NCBI GenBank assembly: GCA_023525975.1
Contig: CM042032.1
Coordinates: forward strand, 18,048,001 to 18,112,000
Direction: 5' to 3'
DNA: 64,000 nucleotides
DNA from: Smallanthus sonchifolius
Lineage: Eukaryota; Streptophyta; Magnoliopsida; Asterales; Asteraceae
The notes beneath the pieces are model-generated. The model was not told where the DNA came from. It worked only from the letters and a program-made list of their open reading frames with translations, and did not search any database. Shown piece by piece: positions 1 to 13,800 of the stretch (the stretch's first letter is position 1; each line of letters begins with the position of its first letter). The translations under genes and the position numbers were made by a program.

Positions 1-27
1 TCAACTAGTGCCACACCTGGTGGAAAC
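1..27 (+). pseudogene. gag fragment of element A, left of the LARD insertion
   Basis: These 27 bases encode LVPHLVET in frame from base 2 (preceded by Q). The same peptide occurs in the gag of the related element C near 62800. The reading continues at 21316 after the 21-kb insertion, with GAAAC at 23-27 repeated at 21311-21315. This is the left remnant of the gag gene of the outermost Ty3/gypsy element; its 5' part lies outside the window. Confidence 0.85.
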
Positions 28-3000
28 TGTGACAACCCTAAGATTAGGGCCAATTCCTTCTAATAGTAAATACACCATAAACATGCTTGACCCATTAACG
101 GCCCCGTTGTAGGCCCAATAGATGAACTTGATATGTGGATTTTCTTGACGGATCCCGGAGAGATTCGAGATGACATATTATTAATACCTAACGTATACAT
201 AGTCTTCTGGCGTACGGTTAAATAAATTAACGCATTTGTAGTCATTAACCGACACGCGACACGATCTTTACTTACTAATATTAAATATTAACAATAATTA
301 TTAATACTCACCCGAATGACTATTTAGAAATATACACGCGAGTTATACGTACTTGAACGTAGGATATAATGGATGCGCGACTGCGACAAATACCGGTGTA
401 CACCTCAGCGGGTTTTGCTAGATCCGGTATAACTAAATAATATAAACATGTATTTATTTTATATCTATTGTATTAAAATAATATATTAATATTATTTAGT
501 ACGCCATAACTAATTTCGGAACGCGACACGTCTTACCCGAAGGAAACGCGTGTGAACATGCGGTACGAAACGATATCCGACAATTTTGGAAACAACACAA
601 TAAAATATATAATTATTTATTGTTATAGTTAATAATACTAGTATTAGTAAATAAGAGAAATTATCGAAGCGCAAATCGATTGTTTGAGCAAACACGTTTG
701 TCACGCGCGGTGTCAACGCATACCCGACTTGGACAGCAATCGAAACAGGAATTTCTCGAAATAAATATTTAAATTATATTGATTACCGCGTCTTATTATT
801 GTAAGAATGATAGAAATAAGATACTAAATTATCGGGCATGTCAGAGACTCGAGAAAACACGCGATATGACACTAACCAGTATAATCTACACTGATTTTTA
901 GCCCATTCTTATTATATATAATTTATTTATTCTTTCATTATCTCTTGAAATATGTGAAATTCTCAAAAATCTAGTAAAAATCTTCTCTTGGAATTACCGA
1001 GATCTTATCATATCTTCCTCCTTGAAAATACCTTTTTGACTTTCTCCCTAAAAGAAAACCGATGCGTACCTGTGCTTCTTGTTCATGTTTCCTTCATTTC
1101 CCTCAACTATCCCCAAAACCAAACAATTAAAACACACACATATGTGTGTATCAGAGAACACGAGAGAGAGGGGGAGGAGCCTCCTCCTCCGACCACCCCT
1201 CATGGCGGCGGCACAACAACAACGTCATCACCTTCACGCAATCCTCTCCTCCTCCGGTGCAAACAATAGTTAAGAGAAAAAGGGAAAATATTAGAGAGAG
1301 AGAGAGAGAGATTACGGGATAGAGAGAAGGGGAGAGCCCTCCTTCGAAGGATTTGGCAGTGGTGATGGCGGGCTGGAGAGGAAGATGGCGGTGACATCGG
1401 GGTGGATGAGCCGTACCAGGCATATTTCCGGAAACCCACCTAGGGCTCTGGCGACGGCGGTGCTGCACAATAGCCGCTTCAGTGGCGGCGAGGGGTGCGT
1501 GAACCACCACGAACAACGACGGCGGCATGTATGGTGGTGTCTTCCCCCTGTTTCTTAATCAATTTTCTAGCAGATTCGACTTTCTACCATGAATTCCGGC
1601 TATCTAAAGTGGTGATTTTGGCTGTAGGGGTAAGTCCCAACTATTATTTTTTTTGATTTTATAACAATAGCACTTGCTAAACTCCGATCTATGGTTGTGT
1701 GCTTTCTGTTGGACTATTTCTTGACTTTTCGACAAAAACCTGACTTCTCGGCGAACCCCTTTCCCTTCAGGTTATGGCGAAGACGGGACATCCCCGGGTT
1801 TCGGACAACAAAAGTCAACCATGGTCAAAGTCGGTCAACGGCAGAAACAACGAGCGGGTTCGCGTACAAGAGGATAGGTATAAACGCGCGCTAAGAATTT
1901 ATAAATAGTTCATATGCATCATATAAAATAATAAAAAAAAATATTACGTGAGATAAAACGAAAGGAAAACCGTTAACACGAGTTTATTAATAATATGAAA
2001 TACGAGTATTTGGTTATACGTTTAAATATATAACTTTGTTACGGGTCATGAATTTTGGTAATTATTTATGTCTTTGTGAATATTAAATGGGGACTCAGTT
2101 AAACATGAGATACGATAAATTGTTGGAAATATATATATATTGTTATACATGGTTATTAGTTATGTTGCTAGTGATTTCATTTGGGAATTTGGTTACACAC
2201 GAACTACGTTAACATGAGAGACAAACGGGTATTTTTATGACGGGTTACTCATAATGTAATACCAAGCTTATCCGGATTAATATAATTAAATACTCACACT
2301 TATCAACATGTTATGTTGTATTATAAAAATATACTTACGTGTATATATATATGCAACTTGAATACGAAGTTTGTGTCACATATAATTATACAACTATATA
2401 AACTAGACAACATTCATGTTTTGATATAAAACGTATGTGTATAAATATTTATATTCCTCTCAACTAGTTTGCAAAACTTAAAACTCATATACGTACACAT
2501 TTATGTTTAACATAAATTGAGAAATTTTAAATCCGAACGATTTTATTAAAGATAGATATGTACATATACGCTTAAGAAAGGGAATTCTCTAAGAGAGGGT
2601 TATTGTTTGAAAACTTTTCAAACCGTGATCATTATCTTCTTGCTACGGCTAATAATAATAACCCTAACATTGTAAACAATATTTTTGTTATTTATACGTA
2701 TAAAATTCGTGAAACACAACTATTATTGTTAATGGTATTATCTTTCGTTTTCACACTAACAGTTCATTTATAAATGGACTTAAACTAATATTGCAACTTG
2801 GACTGTCGCGTTAGAAAATTTATTTATACCGTTTTGTTAAATATTCAACCTATTTACTTAACTTGATAAACGTTGATGAGACTTTCATAAACAATTCTAT
2901 TATTAATATTGTTTTATAAATAATACAAGTCTTATTAAAAGATCCTATGTGTTATAATATTTTATACTTAATGCTCATAACCGGTGTTCGGAGATTAAGT

Positions 3001-3405
3001 TAAGTATTTTATATATGCTTATTTTATTTATTTTACTATATATATATATATTTGAATATACATATACTATATTTCCATGAAAAGAACAATATTTTCTATA
3101 CACGAGTCTACTATTATTTTGAAATACATCAAGCCTATATTTTTCTCATCTTCTCAAATATATATTATTGACACGAGCGTTAATAATTAGAACTTGAGAG
3201 ACGTGATGGTGATTTGTGCATCTAAACACAGAACATGTAGAACTAGAGCATGATTCTACTTATGCATTGATAAACATATTGACCCATTTATATGGAACAT
3301 GCGTAAATCTTCCAGTGCCTACATGTATTGTGGAACTCAAGTAAGACATATACCCAGCATTAACACATATTTGAGGAATACGATTTTTACCCGCAACGTT
3401 ATCAG

Positions 3406-4086
3406 GTGAGTTTCACGACCCCTTTTTACTGTTTTATATATTTGGGGGAAAACATGTTAATTCAAATGGTATGATAACTAGAAAACGAGAAACAGGCATC
3501 TGATTCACTTGTGTGCATGAGTTAACACATAAAGGTCCTCGGTATTTCGAACTATAACCATTAGCTATGGACTTAGCCATAGATCGATATGAATAGTACT
3601 ATTCGGGTTGACACCCCAATCATGGTTAGTCGCGCTAACCTGACCAGCAGGGTCAAATGATTGCATATTAGGTCTTATTGTTTCTCATTGTTTAAAGGTA
3701 CAATGGGCTGGGGCAAAATTCGAGAATTCGTTAAAGGTTTGGTTATAGGCTTGTGCATCACATAATTCGTAAGTGCTAGCTAGACTTCGATGAATCAACC
3801 GCTAACTTGTTTTGTTTATCATATACATAAAGTAAATTTCGAGAAAAAGGTTTTGCCAATGGTATACGTATCAATGGTTTTGACAGACAATTTCGAGCAA
3901 AAGGTTTGCCAATGGTATATGTACCAATGGTTTTGCCAGTAAATTTCGAGCAAAGGATTTTGCCAATAGTACCCGTACAAACAGTTTTTGCCAAACGATT
4001 TCGTACAAATGGTTTTACTGATTGTATTCATTTAAAACCTGTGAACTCACCAACTTTGCGTTGACATTTTCAAGCATGTTTTTCAG
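3406..4086 (+). other. Intron-like module in the LARD LTR
   Basis: ATCAG is followed by GTGAGTTTCACGACCCC and then TTTGGGGGAAAACATG. Downstream, CTCACCAACTTTGCGTTGACA leads to a pyrimidine-rich TTTTTCAG ending at 4086. The second LTR has the same module at 20443-21132. It looks like a splice donor and acceptor. Equivalent blocks occur at the same relative position in the LTRs of other families in this window. Splicing itself is inferred. Confidence 0.5.
3830..4030 (+). repeat. Tandem repeat of about 55 bp, three or more copies, in the LARD LTR
   Basis: Units begin near AATTTCGAGCAAAAGG and contain TTTTGCCAATGG, GGTATATGTACC-type dyads and CAATGG. At least three degenerate copies run head to tail, just upstream of the acceptor-like end of the intron-like module. 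The other LTR has the same array near 20880-21070. Confidence 0.75.
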
Positions 4087-4269
4087 GCAATACATTCGGC
4101 ACGGCTAGAATAGGTTAAACATTTGGATTAAGCCCTTAGAAGATAAAGACAGGTGTTCGACATATTTAGAATTCTTTATTTAGTTTCCGCTGTTGTGTAA
4201 TGTTACCAATCGTTACAACCTTAATTTATTTATTTATTTATTAAGTGAATTAATTTGGGGGTGTGACAG

Positions 4270-4283
4270 ATTGGTATCAGAGC
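4270..4283 (+). other. Primer-binding site of the LARD
   Basis: ATTGGTATCAGAGCCA lies right after the LTR end. TGGTATCAGAGC is complementary to the 3' end of initiator methionine tRNA, the standard primer of plant LTR retrotransposons. Confidence 0.9.
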
Positions 4284-7200
4284 CAATGGTTTCAGCGAAT
4301 TAGGTCTCCTTAGTGACACCTAGGCTCTAACCAGACTCATGTAGGGACCACAAATTACGAAGACTTGCATTATAATAAGAACGCATAAGACTTGAGTATA
4401 GAAATTCCAACCATCGCCGGACGATTTGAGTCAACTATTAGTGTGCATGATTACACTAGAATATCACTAGCCACGTTAATATTAGAAACAATTAGGTGAT
4501 ATACGTGACTAATAGCTGATACGTGTAACAACGTGGAAACAATCGACATCTACAATATGACCCACAACGGGAGACTACTAGAGTGATCAAGTAAGGTAAG
4601 TTGACAAATACACTTGATATCACGTAATTATGAATTTACAAGTACTCGTGAATTCTGGGAAATTCCATTGTGATGACCTATGTATAACGTAATAGTTAGT
4701 TACTATTAACGACGCGGGCATAGTCATCAGTTCATCTATTGTTGCGTCATCATAACCCCGATTTTCTATCCGGAAGTCTAAATGAAACGACAATCTGGCA
4801 TAAGATCTTGACTATCTCAACTTTCGATCCTTAGCGATAATTCTATCATCTTTGGACATTGGTCATGTATTGCTGATACAATCACAACGCTTTGCACATG
4901 TTTTCACCTCATAATTATGTGAACCTCCTGATGATGTATGTATTGATTTATATTCACGCACAAGCCATATTTCGACTCTTCGAACTTACTGATCATACTT
5001 TCTAGATGGATTCCCTATAAGATCTATAGGAATCTTTGATAGTTGGGACAATCTCGACAACACTTCAATTGGCCACAAACATTGCGAACTAATCCAACTC
5101 CTTATTTTTATCGAATTGTTTCTATTACAACAACTCATTCGGTGTGAATTTCCTATCAACTCGCAACACCGATTAATCTTTATTGACACGCCTTTAGTAC
5201 GACTAACTACATCTTCTTTGCTTGGCCAGTTATTATTAATTTCCTTGATACATCCTTGTGCTATATTAATTTGGTATGCACCGATTTCAATTATACTACG
5301 GTATGTCTTTCACGTCCTTTTCGTTATATCATAATGGATGTCATCTCTACTTTTGAGCAACAACTATTACTGTGTAAGGACGCACACATAAATGAATGGT
5401 CATCATGACTTTCCTTAAGGTCTGGTGCAGAAGACTTAGACTCTTGATCACAAAAAAAATAATAATAAAAAAAAAAAATTTATTATAGTCCCCCCTTGAC
5501 AATCTTGTTGATCTGTGGATACATAATTCTTTTTTTTTTGTTCAATGAAAAGGTGGGAAATTCAGACATGGATGAGGGGAAGTCTTAGTTTTCATAAAAA
5601 TCTACCACTCCTAGATCGGAACACCCAATCACATGTGCATAAGTAAACTCTTTACCTTGTATGATCTCTAATGATCCCTTAGCCACCCTTATGATTATAT
5701 GAGTCCTAGAACTTAGGAGTGAATTGTCTGCTAATGTCAGACATACACGAAGCTGACACTCAATGTTTGGAGTTTAGCTCATCTACGAAAAACTATGCGA
5801 CATCATTACTTCAGATCCTTCAGTGATAGATAGAAATGAGTTGTCTTTGACGACCTAATGTCTATAAAATATACGAAGGGTGATGTTATCTTCATCAACA
5901 GACTACCAACGACCCAAAAAAAAATTTTCTTTATGAAACTCAGTCATCTTCATCCATGATGATCATACTTTCAAATTCATCTGTGGATCTCAGGATACCA
6001 GTGACAAGACAATGAATGGATTCACACCGTCTATCATTAATCACTTGAAGCCAAATCAATGAGACCATGCTCAAATGCTTTGATAATCTCTTACCTCTTC
6101 ATCTGAACCCATCCTCAATTTTGGGAAGAACTATAGAATTCCAGACAAAAATTTGTTCACATTTGGTATTCGACAGCTATTCATCAAGACTTCAGTCTAA
6201 ACCAGGATCAATCTCAGGAAATCATATTTACATAAAACTTTATTCCATATCATAGCTGTCTACTTCACTACCTAGACAACCACTATCAGCTTCCTCTGAA
6301 CCGTCCCTGCCCAAGTAAAGAAAGTTAAGAAGATTAGTGACATACCCGTGGTTTAGGTCGATCATACTAAACTTATAACTATCCTTGGTTGATACAATTT
6401 CGGTGAGAACCTCTTGTTCAATGACAGTGATAACCTTACTTCGTCAAAGGTGGACATGTCAGGACAATTCCCAGTTGTAATGAGGAAACTCCCATATGAC
6501 CGGAAACTATTTTGTGGAACCCGGAAAAGCATTTTAAATCCATCTCAGTTTCATAGTAAGCCTTTATCTCTTATAAACATCCGCTTGCTTTCATTGTAAA
6601 AAAAACTAATCATAATCTAGTCTTTGTCATAATGATTATTAGACATCGATAAGGAGAATAGATCCTATATGAAACCACATCCTTTTGTTCTTCTCCGATG
6701 GTGACCTACCTTATTATGACCTCGTTAATTTATAGGACTTTAATTATGACTTTACCACCTTGTGGTGTTGTAACTACTATCCTCTTGATACGCTACTTTA
6801 TAGATTTTTTTTAAAACGAAAATCTTCGAGCATTCAGTCATTCCCTTCAATGACTTAATCATCATACTACCCATCGTTTAACCTCAACACCTCTAAGCGG
6901 GTAGGCCTAATCCGAATCATGTTAACCGTTGTACATAGTCACTACTAGGAACGATGGATAGGTACAACAACACTTCCATCTAGTACTTCTTAAATGTTAG
7001 TGTCAAGTGTGCTTACAACATGCTTAGATTTTCTCACATAACTTATCCTCCTAGTTCATATATTAAACCAATTACCTAGTCCTCGACGATAACTTCTCGA
7101 TCTTCGTTTCTTATCTTGAGGTCCAGAAAGTTGTTCTCATCTTGTTGGTAAATTCCTAAGAACATACTTGACATTGCTTGTTAGAAATCATGATTAAGGG

Positions 7201-7395
7201 ATATCTACTCATTCTAGTTCAATCCGCGAGTATTCATAATTACATGTGACGAATATCATACATTACCGAGTGAAACAAAACTAAAGATTCTCCCTAAAAA
7301 TTTGAAATGAGCATTGGATGCGAAACCCTCGCATGGGTAAGTCGAGGCGATCCCAGAAGTTAACTTAAACTAAGTTTCGAGGACGAAACTACTTT
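4284..7395 (+). other. Non-coding interior of the LARD
   Basis: About 3.1 kb with stops in all frames and none of the motifs of gag, protease, RT, RNase H or integrase. An A-rich stretch lies at 5451-5480. Near the 3' end, at about 7375-7389, TTTCGAGGACGAAAC appears. The same block lies right after the pol stop codon of elements A and C, so the LARD end was probably derived from, or kept compatible with, an A-type chromovirus. Confidence 0.8.
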
Positions 7396-7408
7396 AACAA
7401 GGGGAGAA
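7396..7408 (+). other. Polypurine tract of the LARD
   Basis: The purine run AACAAGGGGAGAA stands immediately before the 3' LTR start TGTGACAACCC, the expected place for the plus-strand priming site. Confidence 0.8.
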
Positions 7409-8531
7409 TGTGACAACCCTAAGATTAGGGCCAATTCCTTCTAATAGTAAATACACCATAAACAGGCTTGACCCATTAACGGCCCCGTTGTAGGCCCAAT
7501 AGATGAACTTGATATGTGGATTTTCTTGACGGATCCCAGAGAGATTCGAGATGACATATTATTAATACCTAACGTATACATAGTCTTCTGGCGTACGGTT
7601 AAATAAATTAACGCATTTGTAGTCATTAACCGACACACGACACGATCTTTACTTACTAATATTAAATATTAACAATAATTATTAATACTCACCCGAATGA
7701 CTATTTAGAAATATACACGCGAGTTATACGTACTTGAACGTAGGATATAACGGATGCGCGACTGCGACAAATACCGGTGTACACCTCAGCGGGTTTTGCT
7801 AGATCCGGTATAACTAAATAATATAAACATGTATTTATTTTATAGCTATTGTATTAAAATAATATATTAATATTATTTAGTACGCCATAACTAATTTCGG
7901 AACGCGACACGTCTTACCCGAAGGAAACGCGTGTGAACATGCGGTACGGAACGATATCCGACAATTTTGGAAACAACACAATAAAATATATAATTATTTA
8001 TTGTTATAGTTAATAATACTAGTATTAGTAAATAAGAGAAATTATCGAAGCGCAAATCGATTGTTTGAGCAAACGCGCGGTGTCAACGCATACCCGACTT
8101 GGACAACAATCGAAACAGAAATTTCTCGAAATAAATATTTAAATTATATTGATTACCGCGTCTTATTATTGTAAGAATTATAGAATTAAGATACTAAATT
8201 ATCGGGCATGTCAGAGACTCGAGAAAACACGCGATATGACACTAACCAGTATAATCTACACTGATTTTTAGCCCATTCTTATTATATATAATTTATTTAT
8301 TCTTTCATTATCTCTTGAAATATGTGAAATTCTCAAAAATCTAGTAAAAACTCTTCTCTTGGAATTACCGAGATCTTATCATATCTTCCTCCTTGAAAAT
8401 ACCTTTCTGACTTTCTCCCTAAAAGAAAACTGATGCGTACTTGTGCTTCTTGTTCATGTTTCCTTCATTTCCCCCAACTATCCCCAAAACCAAACAACTA
8501 AAACACACACATATGTGTGTATCAGAGAACA
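7409..8531 (+). repeat. 3' LTR of the LARD, first part
   Basis: Matches 28-1157 of the 5' LTR, then stops at GAACA (8527-8531), where element B begins. The match resumes after the duplicated GAACA at 18199-18203. Confidence 0.95.
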
Positions 8532-8771
8532 TGTCACACCCCAACCGACGGCGGAAACGTCGGGGCGTGAAGCGTGCAGACTGTTCATTGCTCATGGTTT
8601 GCTAAAGTTTGAATATTTAATAATTGTTTTCATTGCAATCAATAAGTTCAATCAAAACACAACCAATCCATAAAACAAAAATGTAAATTACATAGAATAA
8701 ACTGGTTTAATTGAATTCTAGGTCCAAAAATCCTATGTGTAGCATATCTTGATTACTTCAAACATTGGTAC

Positions 8772-9215
8772 CTGAAACATGGTTAAAACAGGGTCAACTA
8801 AAAAGTTGGTGAGAATACATAGGTTTGTTCGTGTGATAGTAAAAACGTGTTGTGTGCATACAGTTCAATACAACATGACAATTAAGGCAATTATGGAGAG
8901 AAACTATCGGGTGACCTATACAATCAAACCTTTGTAACTTGCACGTAAAATAGTGTTGTCAGTAACAGTCACCCTACCTGGGTGGGTTTGTCAGACTCAG
9001 TAGATCTACCACTGTTTACTGTCGGCTGATAGTTAATGATTGTACATGAAGAGCATAATAATTGGTCTACACACCTAGTACTCAAGCACAAAGCGCAAAA
9101 TTGTATATGCATAGGATGGAACTGTATATGTGTATAATTGAAAACATGTAAATAGAACGCATGTTCCACCCCAAAAGTTTGTAAAATAGAGTAAAAGAGG
9201 GGCTATGTAACTCAC
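8772..9215 (-). other. Intron-like module in the element B 3' LTR
   Basis: Read on the minus strand, ACAC then GTGAGTTACATAGCCCC, followed by TTTTGGGGTGGAACATG, and about 400 bp later CTCACCAACTTTTTAGTTGACCC and CATGTTTCAG. The second LTR carries it at 16203-16646. Order and wording parallel the module in elements A, C, the LARD and the 1.58-kb units. Confidence 0.5.
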
Positions 9216-9559
9216 GTGTTATGCAGAGTGTAGGTTGCACAAGCAAATGGAAAACAGCGGTGTGTTGTGGATTGCTAGATTCGACCTAATGAACAATATA
9301 TGATTACGTATTATTGAGTTGCGTTATTCGATGTCGGAAGCGGATTTGTTTAAGTTTAAACGTGTAGGGTTTGTTTTAAAATACTATTTATTTATTTAGA
9401 ATATTATATATATTTATTTGTATAAGTTTTAAATAATTAATGTTGGTTTGGAAACAAGTATAAGGAATGTAGGTATTCCAGTAATTAGTTTATAAAAATA
9501 ATTATATAAACTGTAATATATTTTATCAAATTAAAAGAATAAAAATAAAGATTCTGTTA

Positions 9560-9830
9560 AGGGGAACACGACCGTGCTCGTATACGGCACGACCGTGCTC
9601 AGCTCGTACGCGACCGCGCTTGGTCGGTAACGCGCCCGTGGTTGGTCAGAAGTCACAACAAGAGTCTGTTCATAAGACACGACCGTGCTCGTACCCGGCA
9701 CGACCGCGTCTAGGGTTTGTCTAGGTCAGGATTTTGTTTGGTCGGTAAGAATGACCGCGCCACACTCGGGCACGACTGTGCTTGGTCAGGCACGACCGCG
9801 CTTTTTGATGAGCGCGACCGTGTCTGGTCC
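9560..9830 (-). repeat. Cluster of short palindromic repeats in the element B LTR
   Basis: About ten copies of a degenerate GCACGACCGTGC motif. The best copies form the palindrome AGCACG-AC-CGTGCT. Four more lie at 10440-10530. The copies are irregularly spaced, so this is not a simple tandem satellite. The other LTR has the same clusters near 16990-17260 and 17875-17960. Confidence 0.75.
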
Positions 9831-10768
9831 TTTTCAGACACAATTCGCCTGATTCTTTTATTAGAACTGATTAGAAACTTAGGGTTTTCATTTAGAGAGT
9901 GTTTACGAATCGAATGACACCATTTAATTAGATTTATCTCCTGTTTAACGTGTCGATCGTTTAAAACCATTTTTTATCAAAACTTAGATTCAAATTGGTA
10001 ATATCGTGTATTATTGATTCCAATTAGATTAGGGTTTTCGTCTGGAATGAAGAAACGAATCTATTGGACTATTGCTTACCTTGGTTTGATTGGCAACAAG
10101 TGCAGACGGCTACGGTAAAGGAATCGCGGCTCTTTCTTGATCGACAGAGAATTAGAGAGGTTGTTTAGACGAATTAGGGGTTGTAGAATCTTATAGGAGT
10201 CGTACGAAGTCCGTATCGTGGTTTGATTTGCCTTGATTTGGTCGTAATTACGAGATTTGATTTAAAAAGGAAGGTTTGGTCGTAGTCGCGGGAATTCGGT
10301 CGATCAGACGTGTATTTGGTCGGGTTTTAGGCTTAATTGGTCGAATAACTTCTTCTACAAGTCCCGCGATTTCTAAAACAGGTTTGAAACCTATTTTTGG
10401 AAAAGATTTGTGTCGGTTTGACTTTTACGGAGTCAAACTGTATCTCAGGCGCGACTGTTCTTAAAGTTAAGCACGACCGTGTTCGTGGCTTAAGCGCGAC
10501 CGTGCTTAGGACTAAGCACGACCGTGCTTGCACTTTTTGATATTTACAAGAATGGTCCCTGTAGTTTTGTAGTCTTGATGTTGTTTTGAGTTTTGGTCAA
10601 GTTTGGTCCTCGAGGTTTGCAAGATGGTTTTAGTTAATATTGTAATATAATAAACGCGTGTATATTTGTTATTGCACATGAACAATGCATGTAAGGTTGG
10701 AATCGGAATCGTCTTTTGTTGCACGGCATAAAATAAATAAGAAAAATATGAAAATCAGAAAGGTTACA

Positions 10769-10782
10769 GTATCCCCATGTTG
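10769..10782 (-). other. Probable polypurine tract of element B
   Basis: On the minus strand CAACATGGGGATACT leads into the LTR start. It is less purine-rich than usual, so the call rests mainly on position. Confidence 0.5.
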
Positions 10783-10802
10783 AGGGAATTTCGTCCCGAA
10801 AT

Positions 10803-13800
10803 TTAACTAGTTGAGGCTACTGCTTCAGCAAAAAGATGTGGGAACTTGAGCTTCATCTGGTCTTCTCGTTCCCAAGTAAACTCGGGTCCTCGTTTAGATT
10901 CCCAACGAACCTTGATAATGGGAATACGACCGCGCTTGAGTTGTTTTATCTCACGATCCATAATCTCGACTGGTTTTTCAACGAAGTGCATCGTCTCATC
11001 AATGCGCACATCGTCAAGAGGTATATGAAGGTTTTCATCAGCAAGACACTTCTTGAGGTTGGATACGTGGAATGTAGGATGTACGTTGCCAAGTGATGGA
11101 GGTAACTCGAGCTTGTAAGCCACTTTCCCAACCCTTTCAAGGATCTTGAATGGACCCACATAGTAGCTTGCCTTTCTTCCCAAAACGGATCACCCCCTTC
11201 CAAGGAGACACCTTTAGAAGTACAAGATCACCAACTTGGAATTCCAAGGGTTTGCGTCGTTTGTCGGCATAGCTCTTTTGCCGACTCCTCGCAACTCGAA
11301 TGTTGTCACGGATTTGAATAATCTTGTCGGAGGTTTCTTGAATTAACTCGGGACCGGTGATTTGTGCTTCACCAATCTCGTTCCAACAGATGGGAGAACG
11401 ACACTTACGACCGTAGAGAGCTTCAAACGGAGCCATGTCGATGCTGGTGTGGTAACTATTGTTGTAGGAAAATTCAATAAGTGTCAAATGTGAATCCCAA
11501 TTGCCACCAAAGTCGATGACACAGGCTCTCAGCATGTCTTCCAGGGTTTGGATTGTTCGCTCGGTCTGACCATCAGTTTGGGGATGGTAGGCCGTGCTCA
11601 AATCCAGTCGTGTACCAAGTGCCTTTTGAAGAGATTGCCAAAACCGAGAAGTGAAACGAGCATCTCTATCAGAGATTATGTTCAAAGGAACACCGTGACG
11701 ACTCACGATCTCGTCAATGTAAATTCGGGCCAATTTCTCAACCTTATAGTCTTCACGGATAGGCAAGAAGTGTGCGGACTTAGTGAGACGGTCAATGATC
11801 ACCCAGATGCTGTCATAACCGCTCGAAGTGCGAGGGAGTTTAGTGATGAAATCCATAGCTAGATTCTCCCATTTCCACACGGGGATTTCCGGTTTTTCAA
11901 GTAAACCAGAAGGACGTTGATGCTCAGCTTTGACTTTAGAACATGTGAGACATTTTGCTACGAACAAAGCAATGTCTTTCTTCATACCAGGCCACCAATA
12001 TTGTGGACGAAGATTTTGGTACATTTTATCCGCACCAGGATGTATAGAATATCGAGACTTGTGTGCTTCGGTCATGATGAATGCTCGGAGATCGTCACGA
12101 TCGGGAACCCAAAGACGATTTAGAAAATAAAGCAAGCCATTGGTTTTAGTCTCTAATTGGAATTCAGCACCACAAGACATTTCCATATACATATTGCCCT
12201 CGGTAACCGTGACATGTTGAGCTTCTAGAATACGAACTTGAATATCGGAATGGATCTTGACACTTTGAAGCATGACATGTTCCTTGCGGCTTAGTGCATC
12301 GGCTACAACATTAGCCTTGCCGGGATGATAACGAATCTCGCAATCGTAATCGTTGAGGAGTTCAACCCAACGTCGTTGTCTCATGTTGAGTTCCTTTTGG
12401 TTGAAGATATGTTGGAGGCTTTTGTGGTCGGTGAACACCACACATTTCGTGCCATAGAGATAATGTCTCCAAATCTTCAACGCGAATATGACAGCACCCA
12501 ACTCCAGATCATGCGTCGTATAATTCTTCTCATGGATTTTGAGTTGTCTTGATGCATAAGCGATCACCTTGCCTCGTTGCATGAGAACGCAACCAAGACC
12601 TTGGTTTGAAGCATCACAGTAAACAACTAGATCATCTTCACCTTCAGGAAGGGTGAGGATAGGAGCATTGCACAACTTTTGCTTGAGAATTTGAAAGGCT
12701 TCTTCTTGTTTCGGTCCCCACTCATAAGGTTTACCTTTTTGGGTTAAGGCAGTGAGGGGAACAGCGATCTTGGAGAAATTAGAGATGAACCTTAAATAGT
12801 AACCTGCTAAGCCAAGAAACGAACGAACTTCGGTAGGGGTTTTAGGAGCTTTCCAATTCTTAACAGCTTCAATTTTGGCGGGGTCAACATGAATTCCCTT
12901 TTCATTGACAACGTGACCCAAAAATTGCACTTCTTTTAGCCAAAAATCACACTTGGAGAACTTGGCGTATAGCTGTTCGGTTTTCAAGAGAACCAAAATC
13001 AACCTAAGGTGTTGTTCATGATCTTCCTTAGTCCTTGAATAGATCAAGATGTCATCAATGAACACGATAACAAATTTATCAAGGTATGGTTTGCACATGC
13101 GATTCATGAGGTCCATGAAGACAGCAGGTGCATTGGTTAGCCCAAAAGGCATAACCATGAACTCATAGTGACCATATCTCGTTCGGAAGGCGGTCTTGGG
13201 AATATCCTCCTCTTGCACACGGAGTTGATGATAACCAGATCGAAGATCAATCTTCGAGAAGTAGGTAGAACCTTGGAGTTGATCGAAGAGATCGTCAATC
13301 CTAGGTAAAGGGTAGCGGTTTTTGATTGTAAGCTTGTTGAGTTCTCGATAGTCAATACACATGCGGAATGAACCGTCCTTCTTTTTAACAAATAAGACCG
13401 GCGCACCCCACGGTGAATGACTCGGGCGTATGAACCCTTTGTCGGCGAGTTCTTGAAGTTGGCTTGCAAGTTCTTGCATCTCGGAAGGTGCAAGCCCGTA
13501 TGGAGCTTTAGCCACCGGGTTTGCTCCAGGTACAAGATCGATGCGAAATTCCACTTGCCGAACAGGTGGAAGGCCGGGCAAGTCATCAGGAAAGACTTCG
13601 GGAAAATCCCGAACGATGGGGATGTCTTGTACACTCCTCTTTTTGTTTTCTTTTTGGATAACCTGGGCTAGGAAAACCATGCACTTCTTTCGTATATACT
13701 TTTGGACGGTAATGCATGACATTAGTTTGAGTCCTTTGCAAGGTTTCTCACCAAAGACCGTCAACGTTTCACCGGATGGGAGTGGTATACGGATGCATTT

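Larger units (their letters stand above)
28..4268 (+). repeat. 5' LTR of the LARD (4241 bp)
   Basis: Starts TGTGACAACCC and ends GGGGGTGTGACA, directly before the primer-binding site. It matches the split 3' LTR over its whole length with scattered substitutions and small indels; for example, an 11-bp stretch near 695-705 is absent from the other copy. It includes a GA dinucleotide run near 1293-1312, AT-rich sequence with no coding capacity from about 1900 to 3350, a tandem repeat near 3830-4030 and an intron-like module (3406-4086). The short open frames inside it have no recognisable content. Confidence 0.9.
8532..10768 (-). repeat. 3' LTR of element B
   Basis: A near-identical copy of 15963-18198. 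In element orientation it holds hairpin-repeat clusters (10530-10440 and 9830-9560), then a donor-like GTGAGTTACATAGCCCC (from 9215), then an acceptor-like ATGTTTCAGG (8780-8771). It contains no protein-coding signal. Confidence 0.95.

Noticed and set aside
988..1894. Several open frames of 60-125 codons in the LARD LTR
   Set aside because: They overlap on both strands in GA/CT- and GCGGCG-rich LTR sequence, have no recognisable domains, and break between the two LTR copies.
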